64,000 nucleotides of DNA from assembly GCA_037074765.1 (NCBI GenBank), contig JBAMDO010000017.1, forward strand, positions 389,264 through 453,263, in the 5' to 3' direction. The translations under genes and the position numbers were made by a program. Positions 50,645 through 62,990 of the stretch are shown here, in pieces. The DNA is from Mansonella perstans. Lineage: Eukaryota > Nematoda > Chromadorea > Rhabditida > Onchocercidae. The notes under the pieces are model-generated. The model worked only from the letters and a program-made list of their open reading frames with translations, ran no database searches and was not told the origin of the DNA. Position 1 is the first letter of the stretch. Each line of letters begins with the position of its first letter.

Positions 50645-50870
50645 TTAGAACATTATCCTCATAGAAATAGCTGAATAGAACACTATCCTTATAAAATTCA
50701 GGAAAGAGCTGAATAGAACACTATTCTTATAAGATTCAGGAAAGCTGAATAGAACATCATAATAAAATTCAGTAGCTAAATAAAATATTATTCTCATAAA
50801 ATTCAGTAAGGCTAAATAGAGCATTACCCTTACAAAATTCATGAAAGCTGAATGGAACATTATTATTAAT
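50645..50870. repeat. Degenerate ~40-base minisatellite
   Basis: About six units built on GCTGAATAGAACA(C/T)TAT followed by (C/T)CTTATAAAATTCAGGAAA. Copies diverge by substitutions and small deletions, so the array is old. Confidence 0.8.
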
Positions 50871-52433
50871 TTGAAATGTAGAAAAAACAAAAAAAAAAGA
50901 AAAAAAACACGAAAATGAAAAAAGAATAAAAGCAGAAAAAAAATAGAAAAGCAGAAAATAGGCCTTTCGGAAAATTGCTTCCCTTTTTAAGCCTTTCATT
51001 TTTTTCATTTGAACAAAGATTAATTAAATTAATAATGTTATGAAATAAAGGAAAAAATTGATCTCTCTCGCTCTCCCTCTCTCTTTCTGCTTCCCTTATC
51101 AAAAAATAAAAAATTAGAAATACATTCTTATTTGTTATTTGTTTGTGAAAGCGAAAGATTTGAAAAAATCAAAAAGTTATCTTTTGTTTTTTCAATACTG
51201 TATTATAATTTCAAATTTAATACTGCAATAAGATTTTAAATTTTGTTATCAGTGTAATAAGATTTCAAATTTAATTACTGCAACAAAATTGGATAGAGTT
51301 TTACAAAAACTCATTTTTAATTCAAAATAAAATTTGGTTTTTCTTTGTTTTTTTTCTTTAAAGTTATAAATTATAAGCTTTTTTAAGCATTTAAATTTTT
51401 ATAATTTTTTATTAAACATAAAATAAAAATAGGCATACATAATAATATTTCCCTTTCTCATTTTTCTTTCCGTTCTTTCGCTCTTTCTCTCCCTCTCTCT
51501 CTCTCTCTCTCTCTCCTCCTATGTCCCTAATTGTTTGGTTGACAATAGTAATTACTGTCATTCTGATCAAACATATCGAAACATCATCTATTTGAATGCT
51601 TATCGAAATTTGAATTATTCTGGAAAAAGTTAAATTCTTAAAAATTTTCAAGGTTGAAAAGAGTTTTTGGCTTTACTTTTTTTTTTTGCATTTTATAGTA
51701 ATTATTAAATGAAATAGAAAAAAAAAACCAAATTTGAATTGAATGAATAAAAATATGAAAAAATATTTTTTTTTCTTATAGAAATGAAAAGTAAATGCTA
51801 GTGAAAATCATTTTTGAAATTTCTATTTTTGTTTTTTTCTTCGTTTTTACCTCTTTTAGGTTATTTTTTAATGCCTAAAAAACTGTAATTGAAATGTCCA
51901 GTAGTTCTTCACACAGAACAATTTAATTCCTTTTTTTTTTTGAAGCGAAATCTTGCTTAATTCTGCGAATCAAATTAATCAAAAAATTATAAGCAGTTAC
52001 TTGATTAACTTAAAAATAAATTGTTTCATATTGGAAATAGAAGATGATACTATGTAATAAGTTATGAATAGTTTTCGAAATAAAAATACAAAAAAGAAAA
52101 TGTGTAAGATAATGAAAACAGGGAACAGGCATCACAGTATATTCTCTATTTTTTATTATCACGAAGACAGCGATGATAAATTGATAACTATGATAAATAA
52201 AGATGACTATAATTATTGCAAGAGCACATAATAATGATTGTAATCATTCTAAAACTAGAAAAAGAATGGTCCAGATAAATCATAGATATACTTTTTAAGA
52301 TACTAATCTAAGGCATCATTCAAAAATTGAATACTCTCGAGATTTGTTTCATCTTTTCTTTCAAATCTGTGCAGTAATTTTTCGTTCAATTATTCATAAG
52401 CGACTTTTTTCTTAGACAATTGATCAATTTTTA
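50871..52433. other. AT-rich stretch with CT-rich microsatellites
   Basis: Contains pyrimidine-strand microsatellites at about 51061-51090 and 51476-51514 ((CT)n, the longest about 26 bases pure). Otherwise no gene that I can support. Confidence 0.5.
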
Positions 52434-52650
52434 CTAAAGTTCATTCAAATCCTGACATAGTTTGTTGTTTTGAAGCTGATTCCTTTTCAGCTTTTTACTG
52501 TGCCAAGTCGAATAAGTGAACACAGATGAGATGCAGTCAAAGATTCGTTTACTAAAACAGCTCGAGTTGAACGTTTCAATTTCATTTCTCGACAATTCTA
52601 CTATCTGAACACTTTCATCTTGTTTTTTCAGTTTTCGATGAACTTTTTAG
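52434..52650 (-). CDS. Possible exon, coiled-coil-like open frame
   Basis: A minus-strand frame is open for about 68 codons from about 52640 to a TAG near 52435. It has charged coiled-coil-like content (KLKKQDESVQIVELSRNE at its start, ending LCQDLNEL). The segment is GC-richer than its flanks. AAAAAG at the frame's start is a possible acceptor. A second minus frame just upstream (SSAAYAKSLSS...) is also open, so this may be two exons or a frameshifted remnant. No family is recognised. Confidence 0.25.
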
Positions 52651-52720
52651 TTGATACAGCTGGAATTTGAACATCTCGAATTGGCATGAAGACAGAGATT
52701 TAGCATATGCAGCAGAAGAA

Positions 52721-52902
52721 AGTATTGTTATTATTACTATTATTAATTATTGTTATTATTAGTGTTGTTATTATTACTATTATTAATTATTGTTATTATT
52801 AGTGTTGTTATTATTACTATTATTAATTATTGTTATTATTACTATTATTAATGTCATTATTATTATTGTTATTATTATTATTAATATTATTATCATTATT
52901 AA

Positions 52903-52959
<57 letters not shown>

Positions 52960-52965
52960 TTCTAT
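52721..52965. repeat. (TTA)n microsatellite with AATTATTG interruptions
   Basis: Long trinucleotide tract. Its left part repeats a ~48-base unit (TTATTATTACTATTATTAAT followed by TATTG..TTAGTGTTG) two to three times, and its right part is nearly pure TTA. Poly-Ile frames are an artefact of the repeat. Confidence 0.95.
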
Positions 52966-53080
52966 TACTGATTATAGTTGTGATTTAACAGCAATTATTA
53001 TAACTGTATTATTATGAAATATTTCAATTTCTATTAAAACTATACTGAAGGACAAGAAACGTTTATGAATTTATATTCAG

Positions 53081-53293
53081 GGACAGCAACAACATCGATC
53101 TCTGTACGAAAGCTTCGTTTGGAACAGCTAAACATACTACAGTTGTTGAGTAATATAATCCTATTATAATGAATCATACTATTGTAGTACTGAAAATCAT
53201 ATTCAGTTTGTAGAAAGAAGAAGAAAGATTATGTACGAAGAGCAAGAGGAAGAATTAAAACATATCATGAATCGCTTTCGTATCGAAAAATAA
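53081..53293 (+). CDS. C-terminal exons of a small coiled-coil protein (5' missing)
   Basis: Exon 53081-53149 follows TTTATATTCAG and ends at A|gtaata. It joins in phase to 53214-53293 (acceptor tttgtag), ending in TAA. The predicted C-terminus is a charged amphipathic helix: LRLEQLNILQLL, then KRRRKIMYEEQEEELKHIMN. It resembles the tail of short coiled-coil proteins of the CFAP141/C1orf189 kind, but this is a weak analogy for a nematode without motile cilia. Upstream exons were not identified; the TTA microsatellite lies immediately 5'. Confidence 0.4.
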
Positions 53294-56200
53294 TTTTCAA
53301 TAGTAACTTGGGATTTCATCCAAATGTTATTTACAAGTAACTAGTAGTTTTATTTCATTCTAAATTTTTGATAATTGTTAGTAAAGGTGATGATCATTAG
53401 CATTTAGTCAATTGGAGCCATTTTGATTAAAAGATAATGTTAATATATTACAGTATCATTAGTCATATCTGTTTACAAAAAATGCACTTAAACACATTTC
53501 GAAAATAAAATGATAAGCTACACTATGAAGCTTTACATGAATCATATGATTGACAATAAACACGCTTAAAATTTCGAAAACAAGGTAATGAATCAAAAAA
53601 TTTGACATTTTGCAAAAAATTTGAGATCTTGCAATTAATCATGTCTTATAGAAATAATCACAGTTTACTGTGATCTGTCTTGTGCCAAACATTTTACAAT
53701 TATTTCGGTTTTTCCAGCAGTAGTGTTGATGAATGATTATTGGGTGCAACATGCTTCAATAATATCAACATGTTGTCATTGAAATTCCTCCTCTATTTGA
53801 GTATGCTCTGTGCATATTTAAATTATTGATGTTTTCAAATATTTATGACAACTGATGAAATTCGAAATACACTGCAATTTCATTGAATTTTTCAAATGTT
53901 TTTCTAAAAGATTCCAGGCAAAATGTTTTAACTATATGAATAGTTTAAGGTAAGAAAAAAAACTTATTTACTTTGCATTACTTTTATACGAGTAACCTTT
54001 GTTAGTTAATTGTTGATTTCTTTTTCTAAAATAAAAGACCCATCTCGAGGCATAGCAATAAGAAGAAAATATTTTTTAAAAGGACTGTGTTGTTGCAAAA
54101 TTTATTCAAATTTTTAACTGAATGATTGAAATTTTGATAACTTATCAATTTTTGTTTAACATATTAAAAAAAAGACCGCAATTTTTTTTAGCAGAATTAT
54201 CCAGTAATTAAGTAATTAAGTTTTCCCAAACGAGTAAAATTAAAGTAAAATAAAAAAATAATTGTTTTATGCCTGTTTAGCTATGATATTTTCCATGAAA
54301 TATTCCCAAATTTTTTAATGAGAAACTTGATAACTTAAAAATAGGTGTTACCCAGAAACAAACATTCATTTCTAGTTTTTAATATCAGTAATCTATAATT
54401 AATTGGCATAAAATAACTGAATATAAAAAAAAGGACAAATTAACTTAAGTCACTTGCAAGCATAATAATTGAATGGAAGAAGCACTGCTCAATTTATAGC
54501 TGAATGATTTTAGCTAATCTTTTGAGCATTGTTAAAAATGCAAAAATCCAATACGCCTTGTTAGGATTGTTTTTCACAAAGAAATTTCCTCACTGTTTGA
54601 CAAAATGAAATTGAAATTAATTTCACACAAAATAAGAAAATGAAAAGCTTTGAAAATTTAAGCTGTTGCTTTTACATAACAAGGCCGAAAATTTCCCAAC
54701 AATTATTGATTAAATGACAATTTAACCGAAAAACTTTGAAATTTAAGAAAGAAGTAGTTGCTTGAGGGAAAGACTAATGAAAAATCAATGAAGCAAATTT
54801 TTTGTGCTTCAGCTGTAATAAAAAATTGAAATACAACATAATTTGAAATGCGTAATTTGAAACTTTTAAGATAGAATAAAGATTTTTTTTTTTAAATCCC
54901 AACAAGTGAAATTTGATCTTAAAAGAAAAAGGTTTGATAGCAAAAAGTATCATTTATCATCAAAAAATATTATTTGCTATTATTATGTATGAAATTTCCA
55001 TTTTTGCTGTCATATTTTTGAAAGTTTTAAAATTTTTCAATAAAACTGAATTTCAAAATTTCAATTGCATTTTTGATATTTTCAAATAACGACAACTAAT
55101 AAACAATCAATAAGAATTTGCAAATTTATACAAGTGCAGTTACTGTAGTTAAATTCCAAATTATTTGTTTTTAAATTAAGTGTTCTAAAAGTTTCATTTT
55201 GTGTCTTGACTAAACTCAACAATGAATATTTTAAAATTAGATTATGCAAATTACTAATAAATCATTGTTTAAAATGAATTAAACGAAAAGGTTTGCATAC
55301 GAAAATTCTCTTCTAATTAAATTTAATTTTTAAAAATTAATTGTAGAAGACAAATATCAAATGAGCAAATTTGTAAGGAAATTTTTTTAAACCAAATTTG
55401 CGAGTTACATTCCATTCAGATTTCATCCTAAAAAAACTGCTCGCAGGGATAATCTGACAAATCTTTAAAAAAATTAATTTGCTTTTAACTTATATTTAAT
55501 GATTGTAACTACCTCTAATTACTGAAGAGCAACAACATTTCAAATTTTAGAAAACCAATTTTTTTTTCTTTTAAATTATGTTGATAATAGAAATATAGAG
55601 TCATATTATGGAAATCTGCAGAACACAATTATAGGCTTTGTGAATAGCTTCTGTTCCCAAATTTCTCTTTTTTTCTCCACTTAAATGTACACTTCTAGTT
55701 TGATTACTTCTGAAAAATATGATAAATGGCCCAGTAAATTAGAAAGAATAGGCTAAGCCCAAAATGTGAAATTTAAGAAAATGATCAATGCATTTTCATT
55801 CAGAAGAAAAAAAACCATTATTGATAAGCATACCTGAGCCAAGAAATGATATTTATGATTTTATTAACAGAATGATCATATCCTGATAATGATGTTGACG
55901 ATGATGACGATAAATTGACGATGATGATATTAAATTGGTTACATTTAAAAAATTATTTCCGAAAAAAAAAACTTTTCCCAAAAATTCATTCATTATAAAT
56001 TGTGTAAAATCATTTCATCCAAACGTTAAATGGTTACAAGTATTTCTAATTGAAAAGTTATGGTAGTTTATTAAAACTACTTTACGAATGCTGTATGAAC
56101 ACAAATAATGAATAGAAAAAAAAATCAGGACTAGCATGATTTCTCGAAATGGTAAAATTTGAAATTTATGCATTTTTTTTTTGTAAAATATATGATAAAA

Positions 56201-56370
56201 TCAAATTATGCAAAGCAATAAGGAATCATTTTAATAAGCTTGGAAATTTTTGTTGTGTAAATTTTGAATTAATTTATTTTGCTTGGAGCTAATTGATTCA
56301 AATTATTTGCAAAATTCATCTCGGTGTGAACTAAATTTTCCTTTTTAGAATGAATAAAAATTTCGATTAA
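53294..56370. other. AT-rich gene-poor stretch
   Basis: No coding exon seen. A short GATGAC-rich tract lies at about 55880-55930. Confidence 0.5.
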
Positions 56371-56607
56371 TTGAATTGTGAGGTAGGAGTTGGGCAGTGT
56401 ACGGCAACGTTTCATCTGGATAGTTTAATGCAGCGTAAACGTGTTGTTAAAGTGTTGCAAGAGATGCCGTACGGTAGAGTGTTACGGATTACACATATCA
56501 GTGAGAATAATGTTGGCCAAGCAGCAAGAATTATTAGTGTTTGGCTCAAAATAATATGGTTTGCATATAATTTTTTTATGAAAAAAGTGCTAAAAAAAAA
56601 TTTGTGA
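56371..56607 (+). CDS. Orphan exon-like island
   Basis: About 60 codons of clearly higher GC than the surrounding 20%-like DNA, in a plus frame that reads VGVGQCTATFHLDSLMQRKR and later GRVLRITHISENNVGQAAR. It is bounded by TGTGAG at about 56380 and a possible donor ATG|gtttgc at about 56560. Internal ATG at 56428. It could be a single exon of a gene with very long introns, or a decayed element. No homology is recognised; the antisense frame is also open but less codon-like. Confidence 0.3.
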   Translation: MNCEVGVGQCTATFHLDSLMQRKRVVKVLQEMPYGRVLRITHISENNVGQAARIISVWLKIIWFAYNFFMKKVLKKNL

Positions 56608-59600
56608 ATTTTCATTTTAGAACTAATAAAATTAAATGAAATTAGTCACTGGAAAATTTTTGAAGCTGATGAAAAATTATGAAAATAGTTATATTATTAG
56701 ATCAAATGAAAAAATAATTATAATTTAAATTTTAATCGATCAACTGTATCATCTTTATATCAACTGAAAATAACAGCAATCTCTTATGAATTATCCTACG
56801 ATTAAATGTTAATTAGATTTTAATGACCTTTATTTATTAAAATTAAATTTAATAATGGTTTTGTTAATTAATTTGGATTTCACAAAACTTATTTTTTGGG
56901 TAAATGCTTCGGTGCGCACTATAATTTCTTTTTTCTTATCTATCATATAAGAGTACCTTATTGAAGTTAATTAGTTGAGGAAAATCAATTAAAACTGATA
57001 AAGTTACCAAATCCTTTTTATTATATGAATAATTAATTAGGTACAATGTGACGTTTGATAAGTTTACATTTACTAATTATTCAACAATCAAATGTTAAAG
57101 AAAATAATATTTTTCAAAAAATTGTTCAAATTATTTAATTTGACAAAAAGTACAGCGCCCATATATACAAATATATCATTTGAATCTTTTTTCAGTTATG
57201 CCTAAAATAAGTAATCTAAAAAGATTATTCAATGTTATTAAACATATTTGATTGAATTTTGTTAGCAATTTATGAATGAAAAATTTCACAGTTTTTTTCT
57301 AGCTCATACTATGCTAGAAAATTTTAGAATTTATATTTTATATTATACGGGCTGTACTTTTTGAACTGTCCTTTTCTAATTTTTTCCGGTTTAACAAGCA
57401 AAGCGCTAACAGAAAATAATAAATAAATCGTAAGTAATTAACTGAATATGCATGCATATGAGCAAAATCATTTTTTATAACTTACAATTTCAAACTTCAC
57501 CGTATGATAATACAATAGCATAATGTGTGATACGCGGATGATTTAATTTCAATTAATGTGATAATGCAGTACTGTTTTTCTAACCTGACAATACAGTAAC
57601 ATAAGCCACATTTGAAATCCTGTTATGATTTTTGACTAATCTGATATTCTAGTAATATGTGGCATTTGCACCGGTGTGGTATTCCAGTTATTAATTACGA
57701 AGCAAAATGCAGCTACTAATTAACATTATGGCGCTTAGCAAAATTGACATTTGAGTTATAAATATTAAATTCTGCTATATTTCTGTTTTGGACAATCATT
57801 TGTTAATTTACCATATGCATAAAAAAATATTTCTGATTTGAATTGGAATATCAAATTGACCAAATATCATTTATTTTTTATTTCGATATTTCTTATTAAA
57901 ATAACAACAAAGATGAAGTGATCAAGCACTTTTCCTGCATGAATTATTCAACAGCTAAAGCAGCAAAAGCGTGACGACAAATCATTTTGATTTACGCCTT
58001 ACACGTGTGCACTCACGTATGTAACCAAAATGAAATTAATTTTATGCAAGCTTTTGGTATCACCTTGCTTCACCATATACCTTCAACAGTGCAATTATTA
58101 TCAAATAATACATCTAAGAATTTTATGCAACAGCATCAAATGAAAATCAAATATAAGTTTTATGAAATTACAAAGTAAAACTATAAAAATATAAAAAAAG
58201 TGTGACTAAAAGTTAAAATGGAATGTGGAAAAAACAGATATAAAATGCGCCGAAAAATAGAAATTGACTAAAAACAATTGAAATATTAACATATGATAAT
58301 TTTATGTGAAATCTCTAATATGTACAAAATCCAGACTGAAAATTCTGATGAATGAAATCTTAAGCGAAAAATTTAATAAAAGCTCCTAAGACATCTATAC
58401 CTAAGACATCTATAAACGTACACAATTTTACTATATAATAAATATATAAATAATCAAAATTCAATAATAGAAGAATCCTGTACTTTTTCAAATATTATTC
58501 AGAAAACTAATTAAATAAGCACAGCATAAAAATAATAAAAGACAAATCTAAAAAATAAAAAAACCAATACGTAAAATTTTATATACCAACAAAAGCTTAT
58601 CAATATGTTAAAATGAAATCGTGGATATGCTCTGCTGTCAGAAAAAAACCAAAACCAAACATACCGTAATACAAAAAAACATATTATTGTTTATATTACA
58701 GTATATAAACAAACATGTAATAATATAACAAACATACAGTAATATAAATAAATGCAAGAATAATTTACATTTGGTTCATTCCTGAAATAAAAAATCATTC
58801 TAATTACTCAAATATCCGTATTTTTTCATTTCGTGAATTATAATTAGCTGAGTAAATGACCATTTTTTTTGACCATAATTCTTTTTTGGTAAAATATTAT
58901 CAATAATAAATACAATTAAAAATTGATTTCGTGAAAGAAAAAAATAAATGTCTTCCCTTCTTCTTAATCATCAAATGTTTTGTTCTGACTTGAGAAAGCT
59001 TCAAAAATTTTTTTTGTTTTTTAAAATATATGGAAAATGACAAAGAGAAATGCTTTTAGGATTATTAAAACTATCATCTTTGCTTGAGCATTTCAAAAGT
59101 TTTTTTTGAAAAAAATCCTTGTAATTAACAATTAATGATCCTAATCACCCGATTTTCATATTTTATTCACGAACATTGTGTGTAATGGTTTGATAATGTA
59201 TCAAGACTTTTCTGGAATATTTCAAAAGTTAAAACAGCAATTTTCGAACACTTTCATCGTCTTCTCTAATTTATCATTCGTTAAATCATCCCTATCATTA
59301 TTAATTTCATTTATCGCATATGACAAAAATCATTTTAATGACTGCTGCTATACATTTGCTACTGGAAAGGATAAATAAGTTTCATTTTTTTATCGTTTAC
59401 ATTCTCAGAAAAAATTTTTTTCAACGAGTAATTCATTTGATTACATAATGTATTCTAAATTCTATTTTGGAAGTCAAAAATCAGCATTATTTAAAATCTG
59501 AATATGAAATCAATTTGAATGAATTAGTTAATGAAAATAATTTACTTAAATGAGCTTTGAATTATTTGTTAATAGTTTTTGTCATTTCCTATTACCATTA

Positions 59601-60117
59601 TTAGAAAGAGCTAATGAATTAAAAAATTCTGGTGCTAGAAAAAAATTTGTTATAAAAAAATGTGCAAAAACGTAATTTAGAAAGTTCAATTTGAAAAATT
59701 GAAGAATTCAAATAATTATTCAAAAAAATAACCTAAAAATCTACAGTATCATTCTTTTTTTATCACCCGTTTTTTTTTAAATTTTCATCGCAGTTTTTTT
59801 CTTTAGGCATAATAATGAATCTGCTATTTGAAGATGGAATTAATTAATTTATGTATTTCATGCAGTTGCCAACACACCCCAGTTTTCATCTTTACAATGT
59901 AGGCAAAATGTTTCACTTTACCGTACTTTAATCAAGCTAGAAAACTTTTTTTTCATATGCTTGAATGATTTTAAAAAGCTTTATTTCATTTTACTTTTCC
60001 ACAGCTTTATATTCCAAAAGTTTGCAAATAAATTGAATTTTTATAATTTTGCAAAGTAGTTCTATTCTAGAATATTCCTTTTGTAAAATTGTTTTTTGCA
60101 AGTTTTTCAGATGAAAA
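56608..60117. other. AT-rich gene-poor stretch
   Basis: Nothing that I can support beyond short direct repeats (for example CCTAAGACATCTATA twice at about 58385-58413). Confidence 0.5.
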
Positions 60118-60525
60118 TTTGGATAGTGATGATGATTGAATGATGATCATGATGATTAGGCGGCTGTGATGATGATGATTGGACGCTGATGATGATGGGT
60201 GGTGATAGTGAGTGACAGTAATTATGGCGGTGGGTAATGAAGGTGATGATGGTGGTGGTTGAGTGGATAGTAGCGATGGCTGATGATGATAATGATGTAG
60301 TGGATGATAATGATGATCGCTGATAATGATGATGATGGATAACGATGAGGAAGATGGTAATAGTATGGATGATGATGAAGATGATTATGGATGATGATGA
60401 TGATATGATGATGATTGGGTGAAGATGAGGATGATGATGATGATGATGGATATTGATAATGACGATTGTTAATGATGATGATGATTGTTGATGGTAAAAT
60501 GACTGCTGACGATGTTAACGATGGT
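60118..60525. repeat. GATGAT-rich degenerate trinucleotide array
   Basis: About 400 bases of imperfect (GAT)n mixed with GGTGGTGAT, ATTGG and similar units. The minus-strand poly-Ser/His/Ile frame is a repeat artefact. Confidence 0.95.
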
Positions 60526-60882
60526 AATTGGTACATTTTTTATCAAAATAAATTTAAAAAAATCGTATTCAGTGTTTTCAAATTACGGTTGCAATTGATT
60601 TCCGAAAATTATGTTTTAGCTGTTATTTACAATTCGAACAATTAAATTCGCTACCAGTTTTGAAAATCTATAAAAATTCCTTGCTAGGAAACTTTTTTTA
60701 ATTTCGAAGCTTTTAAATTCAAGCACCAATTATTTTTTTTACATAAAGAAGGTTTTTTACTTATCCAAATCTTTTTTCCTCTTTCAAATTACAAATCTCA
60801 CACCCACTATTATTTCATAATGTTAAAATTTATTTATTCCGAAATGATTTTACTCAAGTTATTCAAAGTTTCAGATATTAGC

Positions 60883-61040
60883 TTTTTTTAAAAAATCCAA
60901 TTTTTCGGATTTTTTTTTTAAAATTTAAATGTTTGATGTGTTTAAAAAACCTTTTTTTGAAAAAATAACTTTTTTTTAAAAAAATCCAATTTTTCAAATT
61001 TTGAATTTAAATGTTCGATGTGTTAGTTCGATGTGTTAGT
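60883..61040. repeat. Direct duplication plus 15-base tandem
   Basis: GCTTTTTTTAAAAAATCCAA and CTTTTTTTTAAAAAAATCCAA each lead into AATTTAAATGTT(T/C)GATGTGTT. The second copy ends in a 15-base tandem (GTTCGATGTGTTAGT twice). Confidence 0.8.
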
Positions 61041-62204
61041 TCTTCAAGTTGCAATCGCTGTTGCAATAGATTACTTTTATATAAGAAAAATGGACCTTTG
61101 GAGGTAAAAAAGCGCGATTAAAATTCATTGATGTCAATAGTTTCAAATGCCTGAATGTATCTACAAAATGAATTGACATTAATGAGAAGAAATATGCAAA
61201 AAATGGCATTGATTAATGACAAATGGCAAAAGTAAGAACATATGAATTAGATTAATGAATTTTTTATTTTTTTTCATTTCTTGTCCTTAAAAAGTTTTCG
61301 AATGTAAATAAGAAATTTCCTCCAGTCTTTTTTCTTCCTTTTGGGACATATTAATCTAAGGCCATTTATCTGAAGCCAAATCACCCAAGTAATTGGCTGT
61401 AATACAATTGAGAGATATTGCATTCGATCAATAGCAACTTCAAAGCATCACTTATAAAATCATTTCATTTTAATAATTAGTTTGCAAATCTTGTAAATTT
61501 AAATTTACATTATTTCTCACATTTTTTTCTTTTTATTCATCATTTTATTTGTTTCCGAAAATTCAAATTCAAACATTCAAAAAAAAGTTACAAAAAATTC
61601 TAAAATGGAAGCCAAAAATTTGTTTGTATTTTGTTTCCTTTTCTTTTTTTTTGCAATGCTAAGTAAAAAAATGGAAAAAATTTTAAAATCTTTTGTTCTG
61701 AATTGCCAATTTTTTTATACCGAAATTTCAAAAACCGATCACTTTCACTTTTAAAGTGCATAGAGAATATAAACAGCTCCAGAGGAAAAAAAGAAAAAAA
61801 AACGAAAGCAAAAATTGCATTAGGCCAATTGGCCAATAACAAACATTGAAATGTGGGTTTCATGGCTGCCGTCGTTTTTTTTTTTGCTAGTGAAAAGCTT
61901 TCTCATTTTCTTTTCTTTTCCTTCTTTCATTTTTTTTTGTGTTATTGTTCTCAAATAAAAAATAATTTTTCAAAAATGAAGAAAATTTGTGAAATTTTAC
62001 AATTATACATTTTTATTTGGTTCGTTCCTTTATAAGCAAAAATTGTTTCATTTCAAATATTTAGTTTTTCTTGCATTTTTTTAAAAGTTTATATGAAGGC
62101 AATTACTGATACAGATTTCACTTGGAAATGATAATTTTTGATTGCTTTTCATTATTTATTTATTTTTTTCCTCCACAAGAATGAATGAATTTGGAAAGTT
62201 TAAT

Positions 62205-62990
62205 CATCTGAATAGTGAATAACCACCTAATAGTAAATTATTAGCCGACGGTGAATTATGATCCCAATGTTTAATTATCACCTTAAAAATAAGTATCTTG
62301 ATAGTGGATTGTTATGTGATAGTGATCTATAATCTAGACAGTGCATTATGGTTTGTTGTGAACTGCAACTGGATTATGAATTATCTTCTGATAGTGAATT
62401 ATTGTTTAATGATAAATCATCTTATAATGAGTTATCATCTGTAGTGAAAATTATCACGGTTGTGAATTATAATTGAATTATGCATTATCTTTGACAATGA
62501 GTTGTCGTTTGAAATAAGTTATCGTTTGGCAATGAACTGTCATCCGATACCAGAATTATCACCTGATAGTGATTATCACTTAAAATTAATTACCATATGA
62601 CAATGAATTATCATGGCTGATTTATTATCCGATAGCTATCCGATGGCTGATTTATTATCCGATACATTTGCCAGCGAAATACCATTCGATAGTGACTTAT
62701 CTTTTGGTTTTTGGTTATCATTTAACGTGAATTGACTGACGATGAGAATTGACTTCTCTTCTGATTGATAAGTTTTCAACTGATAATGAGTTATTACTTC
62801 CCAAGGAAATTACCACTGGGAAGTGATTTATCTTCTAGCAGTGAACTAACAACAGATGTTGAATTATCAGCTGATAATGAATGTTGTCATATGATAGTGA
62901 ATTATCGCTTATAGACTATTATCTGTCAGTGAGTCATCATCCGATATTGAAAATCGTCAGCTAGTAAAATTATCAGCAAATATTTAATCA
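62205..62990. repeat. Degenerate 18-19 base tandem array (TGATAGTGAATTATCATC)
   Basis: About 780 bases in which units near TGATAGTGAATTATCATC recur with many substitutions and indels. ATTATC, TTATC(A/T) and GATA(G/A)TGA appear throughout. One internal block is freshly duplicated (GGCTGATTTATTATCCGATA at about 62610-62665). The unit is partly self-complementary (GATAnT..ATTATC). Confidence 0.85.

Noticed and set aside
52790..53017. Poly-Ile/Leu ORF
   Set aside because: Translation of a (TTA)n microsatellite.
60222..60536. Poly-Ser/His/Ile minus-strand ORF
   Set aside because: Translation of the GATGAT array.
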